This document shows, one piece after another, positions 4,557-9,986 of a DNA stretch of 9,986 nt (position 1 is its first letter; each line of letters starts with the position of its first letter). Both the position numbers and the translations under genes were made by a program. The notes under the pieces are model-generated. The model had not been told where the DNA came from and searched no databases. It saw nothing but the letters and a program-made list of their open reading frames with translations. Source of the DNA: an uncultured Oscillospiraceae bacterium (GTDB lineage Bacteria; Bacillota; Clostridia; Oscillospirales; Oscillospiraceae); NCBI GenBank assembly GCA_910587345.1, contig CAJUKH010000063.1, positions 1-9,986 on the forward strand, in the 5' to 3' direction.

Positions 4557-7007
4557 TTATTCCCCTACCATCAGCCCGATAAAGGTCTGATTCAGCTCGG
4601 TCAGGGTCAGGGTCCCCATGTGCTCCTGGTTCCACGTTTGGAACATCTCGTAAATCTCCTTTGTGGCCTCCTCGCACTGGGGGTAGTCATTAAAGTTGAA
4701 CATCAGGACGTCAAACACGGTCTGCCACGCCTCACTGCTGGCCGAGAGGAAGCTGACGTGCTTTTTCAGCATGGCGATGGCCTCCTCAGGCTGACCGGTG
4801 GAGAAATAGAACTGGGCCAGATAGGGGGGGATGGTGTTGGAATCCTCCTGGGCCAGCCTGCCGGCGTATTCGTTGGCCTTGAGATAGACATCCCAGTTTT
4901 CATCCCTGTCCAGATTCTGGGCGGCCACCACATAGGACAGCATATAGTTGTTTTTTTCAAACAGGTCCAGATTGGCGGCGGAGACCAGCGTGCCCAAAGT
5001 GGCGTGCTTTTTCACCGTGTTGGCGGCGTGCATATTCATCCCCAGAAGAACGGCGTAAACGGCCACCAGCCCGCACAGCCCCACCACAAACCAGCTGCGG
5101 GCCTCTTCCTTTTTGGGGAGAAGGGGGAACTCCTGCCCGCAGCACAGGCAGATCAGCCCCAGGACCCCCAAAGCAATGGGGAGGTAATAGCAGGAGGAGA
5201 ACACCACCTCCACCGCCCCGTGGCCCGCCATAAAGACCAGCGCCGCCCCCAAGGCGGGGGCAAGGGCGTCGGCCTCCTCCTTCCGGCGGAGGTTCTTCCA
5301 GACGGCGGCGGCACACAGCCCCAGCATTCCCACAAAGAGGATAAGGCCCACAACGCCGGTGGTGAGAAGGGTCTCTACATAATGATTGTGGGTGTACTTT
5401 GTCTCGTAATAGAAGGACTGGACGCCGGGGGAAGCGCTTTCAAATGCGCCCAGCCCCAGGCCGAGAACAGGGCTGCGGCGGAAGAGCTTCATGCCGTCGG
5501 CAAAGAAGACCGTTCTCTGGATGGCGTTCTCGTTGGCGAACAGGCCCTGAAGGCGGTTGGCGATGAAGCCGGGCAGCAGGCTGTACTCCAGCTTCAGCGC
5601 CGTGGTCCCGGCCTCCCCGGTGAAGGAGGCTTCGCTGAGGGTCAGCCCCTCTTTCGCCCGGAAGTTGAAGTAGGTGACCAGACTGTCCTCGGGCACCGTG
5701 AACCGGGCGCCGTCGGCGCTGCCGGAATAGAGCACCGTGCTGGTGTGCATCATGGTCTCCTGCTGGTTCTGGCTTTCAATGGTGACGGTGACGGGGCCGG
5801 TGGCCTGAATGTTCAGGGTGTATTCCCCGGCGCCGGGATACTCCGCCCGGCGGAGGCTCTCCCCCGCCGCCAGATCGGCGGGGCCGGTCAGGGTCAGGGC
5901 CGCCGCCGCAAAGGCGGCCAACAGCACCAGCACACCGCCCAGCAGGAGGGCAAAGACCTTTGTGCCGCCCTTCTCCATGGCCCCCGCCACTTTGGCCCGC
6001 AGCACGCCGTCCAGCAGGCACAGCAGCGCTCCGCCGCCCACGGCGCACAGCAGGGGGATGGGCTGTATCCCGTTCCAGCCGCCGAAGGAGGTGAGGAAGA
6101 TGGGGAAGGCCCCGGCCAGCGCCAGCACAAAGGTCTCTACCATCAGCACCAGCAGAGAGGCCTTGCGGTCCTTCCGCTCCAACAGGAGAAGGACCAGAAA
6201 GGCCAGCGCGATCATGCCGCTGGCGCCCATACTGAACACCAGCAGGAAGGCCAGCGCGTTGAGGAAGAGGCAGAACAGGTGGAAGCACCGCTCCTTCTTC
6301 TCCTCCGCCGTCACCGCCAGCCCCAGGGCCAGCAGGACCCCCAGGCCGGCCACCCCGGCGAAGATGTTGGGGTTTTCATACAGGGAATTCATACGGACCC
6401 CCACTTCCACCGGGTTAGCGCTGATGCCGATGTAGTCCCCGGTAAACAGCCCCAAAAAGCCCACCAGCGGCCCGCTGAGCCAGCGGGTGGAAAGCATATC
6501 GATGCTGACAAGGCTGGCCAGAGCGGTCCCGCCCGCCAGAACGGAGGCCGCCGCCCGGCCGCTGTTCTCTCCCTTTCGGGACCAGGCCAAAATCAGCAGC
6601 AGGACGGAAAAACCGATGAGCAGCTTCAAAAACTCCTTCAGGGCAAAGCTGCCGGCGGCGGCATAGAGGGTGGATACGCCGTTGAGGATCACCCAGCCCG
6701 CCACCCCCAGCAGGGGCAGGGAAAGCCTGTCCCGCACCACGGGGAAGCGGACCAGGCAGGAGGCGATGGCCCCGATGACCATGGTCATGGCCGCCGCTTT
6801 GACGGTGGAGCCGGCGGAAAAACAGGTCATCAGAAAGAAGGCCGCCATCAGTGCCGGGGGCACCCACAGCCACTTGGCGGGAAAGGGGGTGACGGTCCGG
6901 ACCGCAGCCGGGGCCGGAGCCGTCTGGGGCATTGTCTGGGGCGGGGGCGTCTGGGCCGCAGCGGGAGCCGCAGCCGCCGTTTTGGATGTCTTTTTCTTGG
7001 ATGCCAT
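4557..7007 (-). CDS. O-antigen polymerase/ligase-family membrane protein (Wzy_C type) with inserted ectodomain and helical tail, 816 aa
   Basis: Likely joins polyprenyl-linked polysaccharide repeat units or transfers the finished chain at the outer face of the membrane. The family signature is RSPVLGLGLGAFES (511-524) followed by THNHYVETLLTTGVVG (539-554), plus ENPNIFAG at 211-218. Residues 1-45 are an Ala/Pro/Lys-rich cytoplasmic linker. About ten hydrophobic helices fill 46-372, and about four more 547-657. Residues 373-500 form a soluble, beta-strand-rich insert between helices (TLNIQATGPVTVTIES, LVTYFNFRAKEG), predicted outside the cell. Residues 660-816 are soluble and helical with a TPR-like pattern (PPYLAQFYFSTGQPEEAIAML). 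At 816 aa it is much longer than the usual 400-450 aa. It starts 16 bases after the transferase stop, with GGGAGG at 7021-7016, so the two are co-transcribed; a terminator follows at 4524-4494. Polymerase and ligase cannot be told apart from sequence. No gene symbol is assigned. Confidence 0.88.
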   Translation of the reverse strand: MASKKKTSKTAAAAPAAAQTPPPQTMPQTAPAPAAVRTVTPFPAKWLWVPPALMAAFFLMTCFSAGSTVKAAAMTMVIGAIASCLVRFPVVRDRLSLPLLGVAGWVILNGVSTLYAAAGSFALKEFLKLLIGFSVLLLILAWSRKGENSGRAAASVLAGGTALASLVSIDMLSTRWLSGPLVGFLGLFTGDYIGISANPVEVGVRMNSLYENPNIFAGVAGLGVLLALGLAVTAEEKKERCFHLFCLFLNALAFLLVFSMGASGMIALAFLVLLLLERKDRKASLLVLMVETFVLALAGAFPIFLTSFGGWNGIQPIPLLCAVGGGALLCLLDGVLRAKVAGAMEKGGTKVFALLLGGVLVLLAAFAAAALTLTGPADLAAGESLRRAEYPGAGEYTLNIQATGPVTVTIESQNQQETMMHTSTVLYSGSADGARFTVPEDSLVTYFNFRAKEGLTLSEASFTGEAGTTALKLEYSLLPGFIANRLQGLFANENAIQRTVFFADGMKLFRRSPVLGLGLGAFESASPGVQSFYYETKYTHNHYVETLLTTGVVGLILFVGMLGLCAAAVWKNLRRKEEADALAPALGAALVFMAGHGAVEVVFSSCYYLPIALGVLGLICLCCGQEFPLLPKKEEARSWFVVGLCGLVAVYAVLLGMNMHAANTVKKHATLGTLVSAANLDLFEKNNYMLSYVVAAQNLDRDENWDVYLKANEYAGRLAQEDSNTIPPYLAQFYFSTGQPEEAIAMLKKHVSFLSASSEAWQTVFDVLMFNFNDYPQCEEATKEIYEMFQTWNQEHMGTLTLTELNQTFIGLMVGE

Positions 7008-7023
7008 TTGGCAAACCTCCCAT

Positions 7024-8406
7024 TTATCGGAGTTTTTCCTGATTTTTGATGCCTTTGAGCAGGGTCATGAACAGAATTTTGATGTCGAACAGCAGGGTCC
7101 AGTTTTCGATATAGTAGACATCGTGGCGGATACGCTCTTCAATGGAGGTATCCCCCCGCAGGCCGTTGACCTGGGCCCAGCCGGTGATCCCGGGGCGGAC
7201 CTGGTGCTTGACCATGTAAAGGGGGACCTCCTCCTTGAACTGCTCCACATAATAGGGCACCTCCGGCCGAGGCCCCACCAGGCTCATATCCCCCTTCAGC
7301 ACATTGAAAAACTGGGGCAATTCGTCGATGGAGAACTTGCGGATAAAGGCGCCAAACCGGGTTTTCCGGTCGTCCCGCTGGGTGCTCCACCCGGTGTCGG
7401 CGCTGTCGTTGAGCCGCATGGAGCGGAACTTGTACATATAGAATTCCCTCTTGTTCAGCCCCACCCGCTTCTGCTTGAATATCACCGGCCCGGGGGAGCT
7501 GAGCCGCACGCCCACGGCGGTAAGGAGCATGATGGGGGAGGTCAGCAAAATCAGCGCCAGCGCCCCCACAATATCCATGGACCGCTTCAAAAAGGCATTG
7601 CCCAGATTATCCAGTGGGATGCGCCGCAGATTGATCAAGGGCAGGCCGTTGATGGAGTCGATTTGAGGCCGGGCGGGCATATAATCGGCGTAGAAGGGGA
7701 TGAGAGACAGCCGCACCCCGCTTTTTTCGCAGGCCTGGATGAGAAGGGGCATCCGGGCGTAGTCCTCCGTCTCCAGCGCCGCCACCACCTCGTCGGGCTT
7801 TCTGCGGTCCAACACCGCCCCAAGCTGGGAAAGGTCCCCCAGCCGCTTCCGGCCGGGCAGCTCCCCCCGGCTGTCCGATACATAGCCCGTCACCATCAGC
7901 CCCAGCTCGGGGGACTGCTCCAGCTCCTCCAGATACCGCCGGGCCAGAGGGCCGGAACCCACAAGAAGCACGAATTTCTGGTTGTACCCCTGCCCCCTGA
8001 AGTGGTGGAGGACCTTTCGCACAAAGATCCGCTTTCCCCCGGTAAGGGTATTGACCAGCAGGAAGTAGATGACCAGAGCGCCCCGGGAAAAGTGGATGCT
8101 CCGCAGCAGGAACAGGACCATCTGAAAGAGGATAAACCCCAGCGTATTGGCCCAGAATATCCGCCCCAGGTCCTGATACAGCCGCTTTTTCCGCACCGAC
8201 TCGTAAAGCCCCAGAAAGGCATAGATCAAAACCTGTCCCAGCGCCAGAAAGACCGCCGCCTGCACATACCGGCTCAGCGGCACCGAGGGGATGCCCGGAA
8301 ACAGGGTGAACCGCAGCCAGAAGGAGGCCGGCAGGGAAAGAAAAACCAGCAGTGCATCCAACACCATATTCAAATGATTCAAAAACCGCTGGTTTTCACG
8401 GATCAT
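7024..8406 (-). CDS. Polyprenyl-phosphate sugar-phosphate transferase (initiating glycosylphosphotransferase), 460 aa
   Basis: Predicted to start surface-polysaccharide synthesis by moving a sugar-1-phosphate from a nucleotide sugar to undecaprenyl phosphate at the inner membrane face. Layout is that of the WbaP/WcaJ (PNPT-type) class: four to five membrane helices in 1-130; a Rossmann-like middle domain about 143-250 with VLLVGSGPLARR; and a catalytic bacterial sugar transferase domain 272-460. Catalytic-domain motifs seen in order are KRSMDIVGA (274-282), SPGPVIFKQKRVG (304-316), YKFRSM (325-330), the acidic DELPQ (361-365), SLVGPRP (375-381) and RPGITGWAQVNG (404-415). All key motifs are intact and length is normal. 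The sugar substrate cannot be read from sequence. First gene of the operon with the polymerase-family gene downstream. A TGA directly precedes the ATG in frame, so this is the first possible start, but the ribosome site is weak (AAAGG about 17 bases away). Promoter at 8479-8451. Confidence 0.93.
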   Translation of the reverse strand: MIRENQRFLNHLNMVLDALLVFLSLPASFWLRFTLFPGIPSVPLSRYVQAAVFLALGQVLIYAFLGLYESVRKKRLYQDLGRIFWANTLGFILFQMVLFLLRSIHFSRGALVIYFLLVNTLTGGKRIFVRKVLHHFRGQGYNQKFVLLVGSGPLARRYLEELEQSPELGLMVTGYVSDSRGELPGRKRLGDLSQLGAVLDRRKPDEVVAALETEDYARMPLLIQACEKSGVRLSLIPFYADYMPARPQIDSINGLPLINLRRIPLDNLGNAFLKRSMDIVGALALILLTSPIMLLTAVGVRLSSPGPVIFKQKRVGLNKREFYMYKFRSMRLNDSADTGWSTQRDDRKTRFGAFIRKFSIDELPQFFNVLKGDMSLVGPRPEVPYYVEQFKEEVPLYMVKHQVRPGITGWAQVNGLRGDTSIEERIRHDVYYIENWTLLFDIKILFMTLLKGIKNQEKLR

Positions 8407-8450
8407 GGGCTGTTTTCACCCGGCCTTTTCTCTGTTTTTTGCAGTTTATA

Positions 8451-8479
8451 ATTGTATCACATTTATTTCCCACTGTCAA
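8451..8479 (-). promoter_or_regulatory. Sigma-A-type promoter of the polysaccharide operon
   Basis: On the minus strand, TTGACA (8479-8474), exactly 17 bases, then TACAAT (8456-8451): a perfect -35 and one mismatch in the -10. The expected leader before the transferase start at 8406 is about 40 bases. Confidence 0.85.
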
Positions 8480-8522
8480 AACCGGGCGGGCGAAGACATT
8501 CCGATTCCCAGAAGTTTACCCC

Positions 8523-8552
8523 TTGCCCTCCGATATATTTCTATCGTATAAT
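8523..8552 (+). promoter_or_regulatory. Promoter of the GT4 glycosyltransferase gene
   Basis: Perfect -10 TATAAT at 8547-8552, with TTGCCC at 8523-8528 as the -35 at 18 bases. The transcript would start near 8558, ten bases before GGAGG at 8568-8572. It lies back to back with the operon promoter at 8451-8479, so the two units could share a regulator, though no operator is visible. Confidence 0.65.
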
Positions 8553-8578
8553 AGAGAAAAACCGCCCGGAGGTCACCC

Positions 8579-9727
8579 ATGGAGCATAAGGTCCTCTTCA
8601 CCGCCTCTACATACTCCCATATCGCCAACTTCCACCGCCCCTATCTCCGGGCATTCTCCGCCCTGGGCTGGGCGGTGGACGTGGCCTGCGGCGGTAAGCC
8701 CATGGACTTACCCGAAGCGCGCAGGGTCATCCACCTCCCGCTGGAGAAATCCATCACCGCTCCGGCCAACTTCCAAGCGGCCCGGATGCTGCGGCGGGAG
8801 ATGAAGAAGGAGGGCTATACCCTCATCAGTACCCACACCTCCCTGGCCGCATTCTTTACCCGGCTGGCGGCCAGAGGCCTGGACACCACGGTGGTCAACA
8901 CCTGCCACGGCTACCTCTTTGACCCGGATACCCCCTCTTTCAAGGGCCGCCTTCTGCTGGAGGCGGAACGCCTTACCGCCGGCCGCACCGACCTTCTTCT
9001 CACCATGAACCGCCGGGACCGGGAGATCGCCGGACATTACCGTCTGGGCCGCCGGGTCCTGGAAATTCCCGGCGTCGGTGTGGATTTCTCCCCTCTGGAC
9101 CAAACCCCCGCCGCAGCCCGGGAGCTGCTGCGGGCGGAATGGGCCTTGCCGGAGGACGCCTTTGTCCTTATTTACCCCGCCGAATTCTCCTCCCGCAAAA
9201 ATCAGGCCATGCTGCTGCGCGCCCTGGCCCTTCTTCCCCGGGACATCTATCTCCTCCTGCCCGGGGAGGGCGCCCTGCTGGACCGCTGTAAGACGCTGGC
9301 GGCAGAGCTGGGCGTGCAAGACCGGGTCCGTTTCCCCGGCCATGTGCCGGATATGGGTCCTTGGTACCGGGCCGCCGACTGTGCCGTGTCCGCCAGCCAG
9401 AGCGAGGGGCTTCCCTTCAACATCATGGAAGCCATGCACTGCGGCCTTCCCGTGGTGGCTTCTGCGGTCAAGGGCCACGAAGACCTGATCACCGACGGCG
9501 AAACCGGCCTTCTCTTCCCTCCCAATGACGAACACGCCTGCGCCCAGCAGATCCGGGCACTGAAAGCGACCCCCCATCTTTTCCCCCACCTCAGCCGTCA
9601 GGCCACGGCCGCCGCAGAGCAATACCGGCTGGAACGGGTCCTTCCCAAAGTGATGGCAACCTACCAGAGCGTTCTCCCGGAGCTGGACCTTCCAATAACA
9701 GTATCTGCAAACTCTTCCATATCATAA
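8579..9727 (+). CDS. GT4-family glycosyltransferase, 382 aa
   Basis: Retaining, nucleotide-sugar-dependent glycosyltransferase of GT-B fold, probably adding a sugar to the lipid-linked repeat unit at the cytoplasmic membrane face. The N-terminal acceptor domain shows HIANFHRPYLRAF (14-26), STHTSLAAFFTRLAAR (84-99) and TCHGYLF (108-114). The C-terminal donor domain has the phosphate-contacting pair in AEFSSRKNQ (R206, K207), the PGEGALLDRC region near 228-237, and the E-X7-E signature with E276 and E284 in SEGLPFNIMEAM. It resembles EpsD/EpsF-like enzymes of Bacillus exopolysaccharide loci. The start follows GGAGG by six bases. It is divergent from the transferase/polymerase operon with 172 bases between. 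A perfect terminator follows 15 bases after the stop, so it is transcribed alone. The last dozen residues (PITVSANSSIS) are probably a disordered tail. Donor and acceptor sugars are unknown. Confidence 0.92.
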   Translation: MEHKVLFTASTYSHIANFHRPYLRAFSALGWAVDVACGGKPMDLPEARRVIHLPLEKSITAPANFQAARMLRREMKKEGYTLISTHTSLAAFFTRLAARGLDTTVVNTCHGYLFDPDTPSFKGRLLLEAERLTAGRTDLLLTMNRRDREIAGHYRLGRRVLEIPGVGVDFSPLDQTPAAARELLRAEWALPEDAFVLIYPAEFSSRKNQAMLLRALALLPRDIYLLLPGEGALLDRCKTLAAELGVQDRVRFPGHVPDMGPWYRAADCAVSASQSEGLPFNIMEAMHCGLPVVASAVKGHEDLITDGETGLLFPPNDEHACAQQIRALKATPHLFPHLSRQATAAAEQYRLERVLPKVMATYQSVLPELDLPITVSANSSIS

Positions 9728-9738
9728 CATATCATAAC
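9719..9738. repeat. Tandem ATATCATAAC x2 across the GT4 stop codon
   Basis: Two adjacent exact copies of the 10-mer ATATCATAAC; the first copy contains the stop codon TAA at 9725-9727. This is probably a simple slippage duplication. Losing one copy would leave the stop intact. Confidence 0.7.
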
Positions 9739-9742
9739 AACA

Positions 9743-9774
9743 AAGGCCGCCGTTGTGTTTGCAACGGCGGCCTT
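9743..9774 (+). terminator. Intrinsic terminator of the GT4 gene
   Basis: Perfect 13-bp stem AAGGCCGCCGTTG (9743-9755) with CAACGGCGGCCTT (9762-9774) and loop TGTTTG. The T tract after it is short (CCTTATTCCC). The A-rich upstream arm (AACAACAAAGG) gives the minus strand a T-containing tail, so it may also block antisense transcription. Confidence 0.85.
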
Positions 9775-9854
9775 ATTCCCGCCCCGAGAAACCCGCCCAC
9801 AAAACCAAACCCCCGCCGCCCCCGCCAACGGCCCCTCTGTTTACGGGGAGTCCA

Positions 9855-9876
9855 TGTCTACCAAATGTCTACCAAA
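9855..9876 (+). repeat. Tandem TGTCTACCAAA x2 (right cluster)
   Basis: Two adjacent exact 11-mers TGTCTACCAAA (9855-9865 and 9866-9876), followed by a third copy TGTCTACCAAAA at 9931-9942. The set mirrors the left cluster (967-950 and 893-882 on the minus strand) in order, orientation relative to the leader, and spacing (65 against 64 bases from second to third copy). Confidence 0.8.
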
Positions 9877-9930
9877 AACAGGGCCGGAGCCGCCGAGGGA
9901 GAAGGGCTTGCAAAAACCGGCCGGGATCTT

Positions 9931-9982
9931 TGTCTACCAAAAGTCAACCACCGGCACTTTTCGGCCCAATTCCCCCCCGCTT
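9931..9982. repeat. Right arm of the 52-bp perfect inverted repeat (partner 842-893)
   Basis: Exact reverse complement of 842-893. Identity may well continue past the window apart from a one-base T-tract difference at 9981-9982. Its orientation places it as a leader for something transcribed rightwards. The two arms are about 9 kb apart and enclose the intact S-layer gene and all the polysaccharide genes. Confidence 0.93.
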
Positions 9983-9986
9983 CCCC

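Larger units (their letters stand above)
9775..9986. other. Non-coding right edge: S-layer-type leader
   Basis: No gene is seen after the terminator. The stretch is C-rich on the plus strand up to 9840, then carries TGTCTACCAAA motifs and the right arm of the 52-bp inverted repeat. By homology to the leader of the left S-layer gene (start codon 150 bases from the repeat end), this should be the upstream region of a plus-strand S-layer-like gene beginning roughly 150 bases beyond the window. That gene itself is not visible. Confidence 0.55.

Noticed and set aside
4417..4677. N-terminal extension of the tail-tip-like gene to 4677
   Set aside because: It would translate through the operon terminator and the end of the polymerase gene; AAAGGAGAG and the family-like N-terminus MSTKKTQNYQL support the start at 4416.
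4620..7049. Long plus-strand open frame opposite the polymerase-family gene
   Set aside because: The product is a Q/G/H-rich string with no recognisable motif, no ribosome site and no promoter. The minus-strand frame has clear family motifs and membrane helices.
9855..9942. TGTCTACCAAA repeats as a CRISPR array
   Set aside because: The units are 11 bases, two are directly adjacent without spacers, there are only three copies and no cas gene is near.

Overview
The window comes from a GC-rich, low-AT Firmicute. The S-layer signal peptides (MKNLKRVLSLALTG...), the AGGAGG ribosome sites, the strongly C-ending codon use of the S-layer genes and the N-terminus of the phage-tail-like protein all suggest an Oscillospiraceae-type gut clostridium (Oscillibacter/Flavonifractor relatives). 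This assignment rests on resemblance only; no search was run.

Layout. Positions 1-692 (minus strand) hold the N-terminal 230 codons of an SLH-domain S-layer protein that runs off the left edge. Positions 693-1249 are a complex intergenic region with a good plus-strand promoter, paired 12-bp inverted motifs, a G-rich tract and TGTCTACCAAA motifs. Positions 1250-3931 (plus strand) hold a complete 893-aa paralogue of the first gene. Over the 230 codons that can be compared, the two genes are about 90% identical at nucleotide level with no gaps (hand count), so their 5' ends form a large inverted repeat around the promoter region. Gene 2 ends in a strong bidirectional terminator. Positions 4033-4416 (minus) hold a lone small phage tail-fibre-tip-like gene. 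Positions 4557-8406 (minus) hold a two-gene surface-polysaccharide operon: a polyprenyl-phosphate sugar-phosphate transferase that would start the repeat unit, and an O-antigen-polymerase/ligase-family membrane protein with a large inserted ectodomain and a helical tail. A GT4 glycosyltransferase (8579-9727, plus) is divergent from this operon and ends in a perfect 13-bp terminator hairpin. Recognisable sigma-A promoters lie back to back in the 172-bp gap between operon and glycosyltransferase.

The most interesting signal is how the S-layer DNA is arranged. A 52-bp perfect inverted repeat links the leader of the left S-layer gene (842-893) to the last bases of the window (9931-9982). Clusters of TGTCTACCAAA motifs lie next to both copies at nearly the same spacing. 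This predicts another S-layer-type gene just past the right edge. It also suggests a locus in which duplicated, oppositely oriented S-layer heads and leaders could recombine and redirect a promoter. Such systems are known in Campylobacter fetus (sap) and Lactobacillus acidophilus (slp), but inversion here is an inference.

A possible functional link is that SLH domains anchor to secondary cell-wall polysaccharide in Gram-positive bacteria, and the transferase, polymerase and GT4 genes could make such a polymer or a capsule. No pyruvyl transferase (CsaB) or flippase is visible in the window.
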